The notes under the pieces are model-generated. The model saw only the letters and a list, made by a program, of their open reading frames with translations, had not been told where the DNA came from and did no database searches. The position numbers and the translations under genes are program-made. Positions 36,600 to 48,468 of a stretch of DNA of 64,000 nt are shown here, in pieces. The stretch's first letter is position 1. Each line of letters starts with the position of its first letter. The stretch is from Marsupella aquatica (lineage: Eukaryota > Marchantiophyta): positions 2,914,001 to 2,978,000 of the forward strand of contig OZ316894.1 in NCBI GenBank assembly GCA_973895155.1, read 5' to 3'.

Positions 36600-39500
36600 C
36601 CCTTCATCAAAAACCTGATTTTGTTTTGCACCATCAGATCCCCATACACTCATCCTATCGCAAATGTCAACCTGAGCTGCCCTATGTCTGGGCAAGTGTG
36701 GCACCATGGGCCAGAATGGAGGAAACTCACTAATGGTGTATGACACAAAGCTCGGTGAACTCTCGTTGAACAGCAATTGCTATGTAAAAGGCAATCCTGT
36801 CAATCTCACAAATCTTAGCGATGTAAATACCTGTCCGGTTAAACATAGAAAACCATCATCTATCGATTCCAGAGCTCTACCTGGCATAATATCAAGGGCT
36901 TTCATCGTGAAAACCTCTGCCAGTCAACTGTGCATGCTGTTGTTGAAATTCACCCAAGAATGCTCCGAGAAGAGTTTGACTGTCCATCGATATTCCCCAA
37001 CTGTGACGGCATAATGACAAAGGCATATGCAATGCAGACTTCCTACTCGGGTAGGATCTAAACTTTCATAGTTTCATCACACTCTCTCCTTCATCGGCAG
37101 GGGACAATCTGGGCGAGCGCTCTAATTCCTGTGTTCAACAGGCATTTCTCTCCGCAGCTTCAATTCAACAACTTCTAAGCACACTTTTCAAATCCACCTT
37201 GCTACACTTGTTCTGATCAATTGCTTGAACGTTCTAGTTGTCAATTCATTTCGACCGACGAGGGCCGTCTTTTCACCCGACCCTTGCCGTAACTAAAATA
37301 AAACAGGGTTGTTATATTTTTGGCGAGGAAGCAAGGTACGGAATAATTACAGTTCACCTACCTTGAGTGATCTGACGATTCGTCTGTGTGATCCGTGTGA
37401 GGTCAGAGGCTTCTTCTAAAACACATTCCCATAACTCAATGGATTTCCTACAGTAGATAAATCTCTGAAGACATTTTCTTGTGCTGTTGTGTCTATCGCT
37501 AAATACCACCGCTTTCCACTGTTCTTAGAACATTTCAAAATCATCCAGACTGGATCCGAAGAAATTAATACCTGAAAGTAACTGTTGTAGCTGAGTGATG
37601 AATTGGTACCACTCTCAGGCAGTCAGGCGGGTTTATGAACAGATTCTTGGTCTTTGCCAACTTTTCTAATGCAGCGTGGTTGAGATTCTCGTCGACAAGT
37701 ACTTTATTTAATTATGTCGCCAATGTTGTATGTGTGAAGTGATGAAATTCTTCTAGGGTCACAGCACACCTGCAGCAATGTTTACACGCCTCAGCTGATT
37801 CTGTGATGGATCCCAACTATTAACTTCGAAGAAGCAACTCACTCCCGTCTCTTCTGTCGAAGTCACTTACTCGGAACGAGCTCTCTAGGATGAGCTGCTG
37901 AACGAATTAGTACCTCCCGGCGGTTCACAATCTGTCTGAGATAATCTGGCGTCATCCTGTACAAGGCAATTTAACGCGGAAGCGGAGGTGGTAAGGAAAT
38001 TGAGATCAGTAGCTATTTTGTGTCGGAAGAATTCCTGGCGCATGGGTGTTGAGTTTTCAATGCTCTGCACATGGACCGACCTGCAATGACTCAATTGAAG
38101 AAGAGCTGAACGAGAGCGTTCTGTGGAATCATGACAGAGCCTGTCGGGAAACAACTTTAAATGCCACTGTTATCTCAACCATTCGGGCATTTCGAATGTT
38201 GACGATGAATACAGTGGCGGAGGGTTCGTATTAGACCGTCAAACATGCCAAAGGCAAGGAGACTCCCATTCTGAGAGTTTAGAATGCAGCTGTTGGTCCA
38301 CGTATTCTGACTTGGTGTGCATAGAAAACAGTGGACGAGTGGTAATGTCTGAATGATGTTTTCAGTACTAACAAACCGTAGAAGACTCCAATACAAGAGA
38401 AAAAAACTTATGTGTTATGCATCCAACATTGTCACAAGTGATCTTTGAATTTAGTCAGTCTCAAAAAGATCGATTCAAGCTCTGTCTTCAATACTGCCGG
38501 CGACAGGATTCTAGAAAGAATATCAACATGATTTGAAAGGAAGCTCTCGCATGGACTTCTCCGTTTGCACGGCGAATTCCACCATTGGCAACCGGCGGTC
38601 AGAGACGCACTTTTTAGATGCAGAGCTCCCAGCCATTGTCGCAATTATCAAATTAGTGGGAGTTGTACTCATTGTGTGTGCAATCAGTGGGAGTCTGGCA
38701 ATTTTTTGTTATTGTACACTGAGAGCTAACATTCCGACCGGCCTAAGGTGCGGAGCCCACTCACTCACCGGCCTAAGGTGCAGAAAAGGGCTACCGTCCT
38801 CGTTATACGATTTCGGCGTTGGCCCCAACTGTCAGCAGGAAGGAACAAAGTCAAGCCTAAATAAATCTTACTTATTACACCCTTTCCAGCAGAAGAGTCA
38901 ACGGCACGTACAAATCCGTCGCTAGGATTTGATGCGCATGGTGAGCCAAGAGCCAACGTACAGACGAAATGTCCTTTCACAAGGATGAAGCCACCAGCCG
39001 AAATATCTGTTCCTTTTGACGCATGAAGTAGCCGAAATCGTATCAAGTGGACGGTGGTTCACTCGAAGATCACTCGGCACAATGTACACGGCCGAAGGTA
39101 ACTAGAAGCTCACGGATGAAGCCAACAGCTTTGAATGAGCCAGAGTAACGATGCCCTCTCACCCGGATGATGAGAGACTCTAGTCAATAGGAATTCGAAG
39201 TTGCCACAATTGGCTCAACTAGTACTCATCTTGATCAAAGGTGCGCATGAAAACCTAAGTGTCGAGGAAATTCATTGACCTTTACAAGTGCATATGACAA
39301 ACAATCCAGAAGGATACATCCGCCCAGCTACGACAACCTGGATTGTAGTTGTTGGAATTTCCAGTTGTCTTGGCTCGAGGTTCGCATAAAATATAACGGA
39401 CATGCGGAAGACTGCCTTTCGTCTTTCATTATTTAGATGCATAGGACTCAACAAACTGCAATTTATCAAGGTACTCAGGTGTGTTGTTAATTCATGTGTT

Positions 39501-39880
39501 GCTCATACGCCACTATATATGAGTATTAAAATCAGTGAGCTGGTAAAATTTCAGCACGATTGCGGCAGATCAAATTTAGACGTTTAGTCAATCCTATCAC
39601 ATTTGCCGACAGTTGTTACAATTACGCAAATATCTGAACTAAACATTTCAAGGATTCACAATTTCCTTCATCTCAGACACTGTAAGCTCGTGACATACAG
39701 CTCATGATCAATGACTCTGTTTCCACAGATCACAGGACAAACTTGGGTAATGCTTGTCATTTCTCACGGTTGTCAAAACTGATTATGCAACCTTTGGGCA
39801 CCCCAAATGGCTGTTTTGTATATTCCAATGTATATTCGGAGAGACCTGAAGAGTTACAGCCAAATTTCTAGTAATCTTTA
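36600..39880. other. Intergenic DNA, no gene recognised
   Basis: Many short open frames on both strands, none with a family pattern. A frame at 38533-38925 (+) includes a 20-residue hydrophobic stretch (AIVAIIKLVGVVLIVCAISG), which could be a membrane helix, but nothing supports a gene around it. A 15-bp motif, ACCGGCCTAAGGTGC, occurs twice, near 38737 and 38767. Confidence 0.4.
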
Positions 39881-40250
39881 GCCAAGACCACTGATGTTTA
39901 TCGCAACACCTTCATTTGCCCTTCTTTTATTCAATGGACAAGGGTAGATCCAGCTATTACTATCAAAGCTACTGGACATCAATGCTTTTGGACCTTTGAG
40001 TATTCAGACTACAACAACTCTGATGAACAGTCACTAACTTTTGACAATTATCTGATACCAGAGGAGCCAAGACCACTGATGTTTATGGCAATACCTTCAT
40101 GTGCCCTTCTTTTATTCAATGGACAAGGGTGGATCCAGCTATTAGTATCAAAGCTATTGGACATCAACGCTTTTGGACCTATAAGTATTCAGACTATAAC
40201 AACTCTGATGAACAGTCACTAACTTTTGACAATTATCTGATACCAGAGGA
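39881..40250 (+). pseudogene. cox2: Nuclear copy of mitochondrial cox2 fragment, tandemly duplicated
   Basis: Two 185-bp units (from 39881 and 40066) each encode, after one frameshift, a middle part of cytochrome c oxidase subunit II. First comes [10 protein letters not shown] in one frame. The next frame gives [13 protein letters not shown], then an aromatic block and [14 protein letters not shown], ending NYLIPE. These correspond to the end of the second membrane helix and the start of the intermembrane domain of plant mitochondrial COX2. The two units differ by a handful of substitutions (for example HQCFW versus HQRFW). The piece is too short, frameshifted and duplicated to be functional, so it is a NUMT or a remnant of an attempted nuclear transfer. 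Confidence 0.88.
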
Positions 40251-41032
40251 TATCACCTACTGTAGTTTCTAGCAAAGCTGGAATCTAGCTGCTATTGATG
40301 GATCGTGACGCCCATAGGGGATGATCGATGAATTATGTGCAGAACTAATGTAATCTGATGATCACATTGCCAAAAAACAAAATACGTCCGCAAGACAGGA
40401 TCCCAAAGGCAAGAGAGAGTCCGTTTTGCTTTTGTCATGGTGACGGCCATGCTCAGATGTCCTCACCCACTACCCAAAAAAATGGTTGTTTACGTTTAAA
40501 CTTCGAAGAAATTTAAAACTAGCAACCCACAATCGCACGAGTGATGCTCATAGAAGACAGAGCCCTCTGGGGAATCTATGCTTTGTGCCGATGTCTTCCG
40601 CGCGTGTTGAGGACTATCCCCCACTTCGTGATGCACGCTGAACAACGTAGGGATTCTCACTGCAACCATCCTCGGAACTGCCCCCGGGGCACTTATCTCC
40701 ATGCCTGCGAGCATGTGCAAAAGTGGATGTCTAGCCAAAAACTGGGATGGAGTATGATATTCGGATAGACTCCTACCCCTGCACAACGATTAAATGGCCC
40801 CTATTGTGAAACCGGTTACAATCATTCTTTGTATTGATTCAATGTTGTGATTCTCGGAAAATATTTTTGAGCTAAAAAGGCCGACTAATTGAACATTTTC
40901 GTTTATCTACATTTCAGACGGACTACTAAATTTTTCTAGCAAGCCAACTACCCACCTGAAAGCAAAGCGCGCAAATCACGGTCAAACATTGTTGCTCTCA
41001 GAAACGAGAACACATTCCTTTGCTCCCGATTC
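40251..41032. other. Intergenic DNA, 3' flank of the Ca2+-ATPase gene
   Basis: Probably contains the 3' UTR of the leftward Ca2+-ATPase gene near 40800-41032. An open frame on each strand at 40496-40786 overlaps the other and has no family resemblance. Confidence 0.45.
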
Positions 41033-44000
41033 TCATACTTCCACGTCCCTTCCAGATGAGCAGCGGCTTAACGAATTGGTGAGCGTGCGGCTTCGTCTTC
41101 TCCAATTAAGTCTAATTCTCCGTGCGTTGAAATAAGGCTTCTCTCGCACCCGAATAAATTTCAACAGTAATGCAAGGGGCCAGCTAACGAACCCAATGGC
41201 AATACATATGAGCCACTGCTGCCAGGTCAAGGCATGCGTGGTAGCAAACTTTTTCAAAAATTGCACGATCAGAAACTGGAAAACAGCCTCGCAAACGATA
41301 ATGCCCATGAACAGGTAGTTCCTCGTCAATCCATCGAAGATGTTTTTCTTCTCTGGACGTCTGGCGTTCACCTCGTTGAAAATCTGGCAAAAGACGAAAG
41401 CATTGAAAAGGATCGTGTTTTTGATGAGCGTAGCATCTGTTTTGTTCTCGAGCTTGAAGATCTTCTTGCCTCCATAGTTGATTGTCATCAGTACGACAAT
41501 CTGATAGAGTGCTTGACCAAATAGATTCCTCCACATGACGTTCGTAATCAAAGGTTCCTTCCGTCCAACAGGAGTCCTCTCCATCAAATCATCTGTCGGT
41601 TCCTCTGTTGCCAAGGCAAGTGCTCCCAGTGTGTCCATGATGAGATTCACCCATAAAAGCTGAACTGCAGTTAATGGAACGTTGCCCGATGATACCGCAG
41701 ACACGAAATTTATCACAAGCGCCGTCACGTTTACTGTAAGTTGGAACTGGATGAACTTCTGAATGTTCGCATAGACAGACCGCCCCCACCGTACCACCTT
41801 CACGATTGAAGCAAAGTTGTCATCTAAAATCACAATGTCCGAACTTTCTTTGGCAACCTCGGTTCCTGCTATTCCCATGGACAGGCCAACATCAGCATCA
41901 TGGAGCGCCGGAGCGTCATTTGTACCGTCTCCTGTGACAGCTACCACCTCACCCCTTGCCTTCAATGCCTTGACAAGTAAGAGTTTGTCTGACGGTGAAG
42001 ACCTTGCCATCACATCGAGATTCGGTAAAATTCGATCGAGCTGCCCCTGGTCGTAAAGGCGGAAATCTTTACCCTCAACAACAATCCCGCCAGGGGTGAG
42101 AATGCCGCATTCTTCAGCGATAGCCTTGGCGGTGATGATACTGTCTCCCGTAACCATCCGGACCTTCACTCCGGCTGCTTGGCACCTCCCAACCGCTTCC
42201 CTCACACCTGGCCTGCAAGGATCCTTAATGCCGATCACAGCTACAAAGACAAGTCCTTGATCTGGGATTGTCCATGTTTTCAGGCCCATCTCGTCATCCA
42301 GTGGGATATGCTGAGGCTTCAAATCTTTGTATGCAAAAGCAATGCAACGCAGGCTTGCGGCAGCCATTCCTTCAATCTGGTTTCTGAACTCCCTAGCATT
42401 GTCTGTCGTCATGGCTTGTAACGAACCATCTGCATCCACCCATTTCTCACTGATCTCCAGAATCATCTCTGCTGCCCCTTTCCAGTGCGCTTTATATGAT
42501 CCGTCGCAATGCTTTACAACCACCCCAGCTCTTTTCTTCTCTGAGTTGAAAGTCTCAACATGAATCACGGATGTAGTCCGTTTGATCTCATTGAAATTCA
42601 TGCCAATCGCAACTCCCCAGGCTAGCGCTGCAGATTCCGTTGGGCTACCTGATATCTCTGCCTCACCATCTTGAGGAGTAAACACGCAACCACTGCTGTT
42701 CTGAGCAATGCCAACAAGAAGAGTTTCATAAAGTTCATGTGGTACGATAGTCTTAACCTCCTGAGCTTCCAACTGCTGGCCAGCAACCCAGAACCTCGCC
42801 ACACTCATCTTATTCAGAGTGAGTGTACCAGTTTTGTCACTGCATATCGTAGTTGCAGATCCCATCGTTTCACATGCTGCTAAATTCCTTACCAAAGCCT
42901 TGTCATTCATCATTTTCCTCATCGAGTAGGCCAATGTCAGAGTGACAGCCAAAGGTAGGCCTTCAGGAACAGCCACTACGATAATCGTCACGGCAATGGC
43001 GAAAATCTTGACGATCTCTTGAATGGCATTCGAAGCCCTTTTGTTCACCTTGAAATCCACTGCAAAGAAGTGTATGAAAAGGACAAAAAAGACCACAACT
43101 GCAATCAACAATCCGATCTGTCCGATGAACGTTGCCGCTCCATCTAATCGTACCTGCAGAGGTGTCTGTTCTCCATTGTCTTCTGTAAGAGTTGCCATCA
43201 CCTGACCCCACTCGGTGTGAGTACCAACAGCCGTCACCAGCATTTTCCCGTATCCGTCCATAACTTTACAACCGGACAACAGGAAGGGATGCTTGGCATC
43301 TTTCATTACAGGCAGGCTTTCACCAGTCATGCTCGACTCATCTAAGGTCAGAGATTGACCGCATAACAGGAGGCCATCGGCTGGCACCTGATCACCAATG
43401 TTGATGGAGACGATATCGCCAACGACAACATCAAAGACTGATGTCTTACGCCTGCGGCCTCCTCGAAAAACTTCAATCTGTATATTTTTTTTCACATCAC
43501 TCAAATCTCTAAATTGAAGCGATTGTCGATAATCGCTAGTAGCTGTTACTGCAATGACTATGAGGACCGCTGCTATAATGCTTGCACCGTCGTACCAGCC
43601 GTCCTTGGGGCCTTGAGACCACATTTCTGTCCCGAGTGAAACCACAGCGCAGAGCATCAATATTATGAGAGTCGTATCCTGGCAAGCTTGCCACACAAAC
43701 GCCCAAAAGGATTTTTCAGGCTTAGGGGGGATTTTATTGCTCCCGAAAGCCTCCTTTCTTTTCTCGACTTCGTCCCCAGTATCATCAATTCCACCATCAC
43801 CATTGGATTTCAGAAGCTGAACGATATTTTGAACTCCACCGCGATTTTGGAGTGCACCCAGATTCTGATCTTGCATCAGCTGCACGAGGTGAGATGGTCC
43901 AATTCCAAAACCTTGAGGGACAGTCGGATCTTTGCTAAATCTTTGCTCGGCAAAACGTTGAGCTGCCACGACGACTTGCGTTACAGTCTTGAACTTAGTG

Positions 44001-44215
44001 ACCAGCTCCCCGTTCTTCAGCCCAATTTCAATGTTAACGGTAACAATGTGCTGAAATCGCCACAAGGCGTTCAGCACTAGAGTCGCTTTCCTCCATTTCT
44101 TGCAAGCCAGGGACCTGTTCGACATTAGGAGAGGGTCCTCGTCGTCGTCCTCCTCTTCGGATGCATTACGTTCGTGGTTTTGATTGGGATCCTTTCTTCC
44201 ATCCGGCTTCCTCAT
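41033..44215 (-). CDS. ACA: Type IIB (autoinhibited, calmodulin-regulated) Ca2+-ATPase
   Basis: A 1060-residue uninterrupted frame from ATG at 44215-44213 to TGA at 41035-41033. Pumps Ca2+ out of the cytosol (plasma membrane or endomembrane). The N-terminal tail has KKWRKATLVLNALWRFQHI (about residues 39-57), closely resembling the calmodulin-binding autoinhibitory site of ACA8/ACA10-type pumps (WRxAxLVLNAxRRF). P-type ATPase signatures: TGES (about 297), PEGLP in membrane helix 4 (about 417), the phosphorylated Asp in CSDKTGTLT (about 460), KGAAE (about 579, ATP binding), TGDGTNDAP (about 761) and ten predicted membrane segments by pattern. Full family length, all key residues present, so it looks functional. 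Oddity: many plant ACA genes are split by numerous introns, whereas this coding region has none. The sequence just before the ATG (TTTAGATAG on the - strand) could be an intron acceptor within the 5' UTR. Confidence 0.95.
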   Translation of the reverse strand: MRKPDGRKDPNQNHERNASEEEDDDEDPLLMSNRSLACKKWRKATLVLNALWRFQHIVTVNIEIGLKNGELVTKFKTVTQVVVAAQRFAEQRFSKDPTVPQGFGIGPSHLVQLMQDQNLGALQNRGGVQNIVQLLKSNGDGGIDDTGDEVEKRKEAFGSNKIPPKPEKSFWAFVWQACQDTTLIILMLCAVVSLGTEMWSQGPKDGWYDGASIIAAVLIVIAVTATSDYRQSLQFRDLSDVKKNIQIEVFRGGRRRKTSVFDVVVGDIVSINIGDQVPADGLLLCGQSLTLDESSMTGESLPVMKDAKHPFLLSGCKVMDGYGKMLVTAVGTHTEWGQVMATLTEDNGEQTPLQVRLDGAATFIGQIGLLIAVVVFFVLFIHFFAVDFKVNKRASNAIQEIVKIFAIAVTIIVVAVPEGLPLAVTLTLAYSMRKMMNDKALVRNLAACETMGSATTICSDKTGTLTLNKMSVARFWVAGQQLEAQEVKTIVPHELYETLLVGIAQNSSGCVFTPQDGEAEISGSPTESAALAWGVAIGMNFNEIKRTTSVIHVETFNSEKKRAGVVVKHCDGSYKAHWKGAAEMILEISEKWVDADGSLQAMTTDNAREFRNQIEGMAAASLRCIAFAYKDLKPQHIPLDDEMGLKTWTIPDQGLVFVAVIGIKDPCRPGVREAVGRCQAAGVKVRMVTGDSIITAKAIAEECGILTPGGIVVEGKDFRLYDQGQLDRILPNLDVMARSSPSDKLLLVKALKARGEVVAVTGDGTNDAPALHDADVGLSMGIAGTEVAKESSDIVILDDNFASIVKVVRWGRSVYANIQKFIQFQLTVNVTALVINFVSAVSSGNVPLTAVQLLWVNLIMDTLGALALATEEPTDDLMERTPVGRKEPLITNVMWRNLFGQALYQIVVLMTINYGGKKIFKLENKTDATLIKNTILFNAFVFCQIFNEVNARRPEKKNIFDGLTRNYLFMGIIVCEAVFQFLIVQFLKKFATTHALTWQQWLICIAIGFVSWPLALLLKFIRVREKPYFNARRIRLNWRRRSRTLTNSLSRCSSGRDVEV

Positions 44216-44525
44216 TCTTCTATCTAAACAGGTCACAGATCAATTGGTTCAGCTTAAACCGGTATGACATCTTCGCATTGACCTTCGCACTTGTAGGCTA
44301 AGCGACAGAGACTCCAGCAATGAATCTAAGTTACTAATATTCTAGACTTAAAAATTGGACAGAAATCTTCGTGAACTCGATGAAAAACCTGTGCAAATCT
44401 GGAACTATTGCCTGAAATATAAAGTTGATCGAATCCTTTTACCGACCTTAGACACAAATCACGGTGACTGAGCACACACAGAAGGGAACCAGACCCCCTC
44501 AGTCCATACAATGAAAGCACCCTTC

Positions 44526-44714
44526 AATTCACTTAACTAATTTACAAACATACCATTTGCATACTCAAGGAGAGAAATCAATACGCACCGAATTAACTTA
44601 ACTGATTTACATGCATAACACTTGCACACCCAAGGAGAGAATTATACGCACCGAATTAACTTAACTAATTAACAGGCATAACATTTGCACACTCAAGGAG
44701 AGAATACGCACCGA
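44526..44714. repeat. About 64-bp tandem repeat, three copies, upstream of the Ca2+-ATPase gene
   Basis: ACTTAACTAATTTAC-type starts at 44531, 44596 and 44659. Each unit contains GCATAACAYTTGCAC-like sequence, CAAGGAGAGAA and TACGCACCGA. The array lies 300-500 bp upstream of the start codon, in the presumed promoter or 5' UTR. Confidence 0.8.
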
Positions 44715-44719
44715 GGGAC

Positions 44720-47700
44720 CAGACACTGACGTCCAGACTACTTTGGTGATGACAGTTCGGCACGGTCGGGTTCGAAGGGGGCCTAGTCTGTTGACGATTT
44801 GATGCGGATTGTCACCCTACTCGGCAATGGCTTCGGTCAGCACTGGTGAGTCGCGACTCACAAATAGATTCCCTGTCAACCCGACCAGAAATCAAATGTG
44901 AATAGAGCACTGTAGCTCAGGAATACAGTATCTGATCGATCACCAATGCCAACGATACTATTGAATGTAAAAAGCTCAGAAACCGTAAAGCAAACTTCCG
45001 TTCGAGACAAAATTGAAGAAAAGCTTAGAAAGTCCGAAACGACGAGATTGACGGTGGTTTTTATACCTCTCCCCTTCAAGGTAAAACTTGCGCAAGGACC
45101 AAAAGCGTCTTTTCTACGCAAGGAAATCAGCTTTCCGAACCGATGCAAAACGTAAGGCCAAGGAACTGCTTTGGGCAAGAAGCCGAGCAATTACTGTAAG
45201 CGTAAAGCTGTGAAAGCCGAAGTCTTCTTCTCTGGAAACGGTAACTTGTGATACTGTGCACTGCCTGGATCCTTTTACTATAGGAACAAGGCAAGTAAGA
45301 GACGTTGACGGAAAGCCGCGTAAAGTAGGACCTACGTCATTAAACACGAGCGGGAAAGCCGGATGAAAGGTGGGCCCAAACTAATTGTGTTGGGAACTCA
45401 TACGGCTCCTTGACTTGTCAACAAAGTACAATAGATGTGTCAAATGCCCGTGTTGACAGGTAAAGCATCATAATTTAGCCAAAATACTACTGGTGTTCTA
45501 TGTGGGTTCTATTCGCTCCTCCTTCGTTGACGCGTCGGCCCACGTCCCCACACTACTCCCTATGACCACTGATGTACTCTGGTTCTCGCTAGTTCTCTCG
45601 AGCCCATACCGTAGAGGGAGAGGGATTACAGCGATGGTAGTGGGGCGGGTTAGAAATTCTCGGAGCTCTCATCCACAAGCCAAATCGAGAAGAAAGTAAG
45701 CCCTTGTTGGTCATGTTTGGAGTCTATATATATGGTCACCCTCAACTTTCCTTTCAAATGACGTAAAACAACCGTCAACAACTTGTCTAATCAATCACAA
45801 AATCGCAAATACTGCAATGACAGATAGTGCGTCGGAGGACGATCCGATACGCCCCTTTTGCGCTTCGTGACAAGTACTTATGACTTCGAAGTGAAATTCG
45901 GATTTCGGCGTCCCAGCTGTTACCCTCGATGTCGGCACGGCATTCGTCGCCCATAAACAGGGTTTCGCGTCCTCGTTCAGTGTCCCCGAAAGTCCCCACA
46001 GTCCCCGAAAGGGCGCGGAGATTTCCCTCTCCGAGTTTTTCAACTTTGCGACGACTTTGCTGCCGTTATCACCGCTTAGCAAAACTTCACCGCTACAACT
46101 GAAGCAGTGACGAGCAATAAAGGCTCTCCACATCTCACGAGATTCTGTCCGCTTAGAACATAATTTGGAGGGGACGCACGATTCCACAATGTAGATCCGG
46201 CGATCAGGTTTAGGTCTTGACAGTTGAGTTTTAAGCTATGACTTAGCCTGTAGTTGGGATCATCGAAGTCATACTGAAGTCACCAAGTACAACGGTCATA
46301 CCACCTTGGTCCCCACCGCGAAGCCTCAACCGCTGCCAAAGGTCTATTAATAAATCCGCACAGCCCTGAACACGGAATGAATCTCTCCGTGTGGTGCAAT
46401 CCAATGTTATAATTACACCGAACACCAGTGTAGAATCGGTGAACTACCACTACAGAAGCGCAAGAAACACCAACACATGGCAGAAGCGTAAGAGCGTCTC
46501 GAACTGAAAGTTTGAAGTTTGGTTGTCGCAATTAGCAGTCAATGAAAGCTATTCTAGTATTCTGTGGCAGGGCGGAGCTCGTCACTAGAAGTAATGCATT
46601 CGGATTAACCGGGGTCTCTCGAACCAAAAGATTTAGGTCAGCCTTAGATAGCTAAAACTTAGTATGAATGTTGACCAATTAGTCTGCTGAACTGAAGTGA
46701 GGGTAGTACCCCACCTACCAAGAGGTTGAGTACTGGTCGAAATGAGTCCGAGAGGGTTATGAATCTCGCTTGGGTACAAGATTTGCCAGGCGAATTGTAT
46801 TTGTGGATCATGGACCGAGTAGGATATCAGCAATCCTGTGAAATCTCCCTGACTGTTGTAGAACCACAGTAGAGCTGTTGGGGAAACATTTTCTCAAACC
46901 AAACAGGGTTATTCTGGTCACATTGGGCTCTGGATAGACTACGAAACCATGCATCTTAAGAGGGCTTTCCACATCGTCTAGAGTTTGAACTCTGCTGATC
47001 AAAAATGCCTCCATCTCCAAAGTCACACAATTTCGAAAACCTACAACAATTATCCAAATAGTTATCCAACGCATTAGAAAATTGTTTTTGTAGCAATGCA
47101 CGTGTGTCATAAGAGACTAGTACTAGAACTGTCATTTTAAGCTCCCGAGGAGCATGTATCCGACACAATATCCTAAACCATGTTTTCACGAATTATTTAC
47201 CATGTTATCTTACAACCATGCGGAAAACAGAGCCGCGTCTCCGGACTCGCCTACTGTTAATTGTCTAAGAACTCGTTCATCATAAAGTGGCTTAAGAGTG
47301 ATGCAATTGACGCGTTAAGACTGCTTGAACTATCTCATCCAAAAACTAGCTTGAGCCAACTTAGTTTGAATATGTTTCATAAGAAGTCTGTATTTCGTGT
47401 GAATCGGATTGCCTGAAGGCTACATGCCTGTGCTATGGAATTACAATCGCTGACTATGGAGTTATCTCATTCGCTTTTAAAACTAAGCTAGAAAATTGTG
47501 TTCGTGGCTGGATAACTGAATATTGAGCACTCTTGGGGTTCTCAAGGGTGGTCAAGGTAGAACGAGATGATGAATGTGATGCAGCAATAACGAACGAAAT
47601 ATCACAAAACAAGTGCAAAGTTTCCTGCACTCAACTTTCTTGTTCCCGTCTTGGTTTTGATAAGTCTTGCCAATGTACTTCTCTGTTTGAGCTGTTGGCA

Positions 47701-48125
47701 GCAGAATCTGATTGGGTGAGTTCAGCGCACAAGCAGCACAGGTGGCCATAGTAACATTCTTTAACGAGTAATTGGTTTTCTTTGAGTTTAAATCTTTGGC
47801 TTCGCCATACTTTATTGCTCTCAAATTGGGTTGCTACCATTCGTCAGTTTTCTGTTGGTAAAAGCACCACATTGACGTGCAATTACACTGTTTGGCCTTT
47901 TTCTTCTTTAGTATATGCTCTCCATCCAATGGGTGAACAGGCGGCGTTCAACAAAACCTTGAACTACCTCACAGAAATTTCTTCAGGGTGTAGTGTCTGA
48001 AAATTTTCAGTCCTTGGATGGCTTTCCTACATTTCCAAGGACAGAGTTTTGATCTCATAGGTGTCACTAATTACCTTCAATTTTGAGCTCAGTAGGATAT
48101 GTTGTCCTAGAGCTCAATTTTCAAG
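44720..48125. other. Intergenic DNA upstream of the Ca2+-ATPase gene
   Basis: No family-like open frame seen on either strand. The Ca2+-ATPase promoter is expected in the left part. Frames such as 45795-46187 (-) and 47533-47751 (+) show no recognisable motif and overlap open frames in other phases. Confidence 0.4.
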
Positions 48126-48129
48126 GAAA

Positions 48130-48355
48130 CAACCGCAAGGGTAAACACCGAGACTGGCCAAGTAAATCCTTAGCTTTGGATAAAGCAGCGAAAGGCGAAA
48201 ACTGTAAACTGAACAAGTTAGTCCATTATTATGGATAGAACAGCAAGGGTGAACATTGTAACTGACCAAGTTGGTCCATAGATTTGGATAAGGCAGCAAG
48301 GGCAAATAGTGTAAACTGACCAAGTTAGTCCATCGTTCTGGATAGGCTAGCAACA
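48130..48355. repeat. About 60-bp tandem repeat, four diverged copies
   Basis: Units share CTGACCAAGTTAGTCCAT, TGGATA and GGCAGCAAGGGYAAA with spacing near 60 bp. The - strand is open through three units, giving a repeated peptide pattern (WTNLVS). That is a by-product of the 3-divisible period rather than evidence for a gene. Confidence 0.75.
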
Positions 48356-48468
48356 ATAGGATTGATCAATCATGAGCAAAGTGGAACAGGACCCTCAATT
48401 GGTTGTTGGCATCAGTTTTGTAGGCGAGGACAGACCTCTCGTTTCCTGGAATTTACAATTGGATGTCT

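Noticed and set aside
38533-38925. 130-codon + frame with a hydrophobic segment
   Set aside because: A single hydrophobic run without start context, splice sites or homology is weak evidence for a gene.
48114-48356. 80-codon - strand frame with repeated WTNLVS peptides
   Set aside because: Produced by a tandem DNA repeat with a period near 60 bp; no independent sign of coding.
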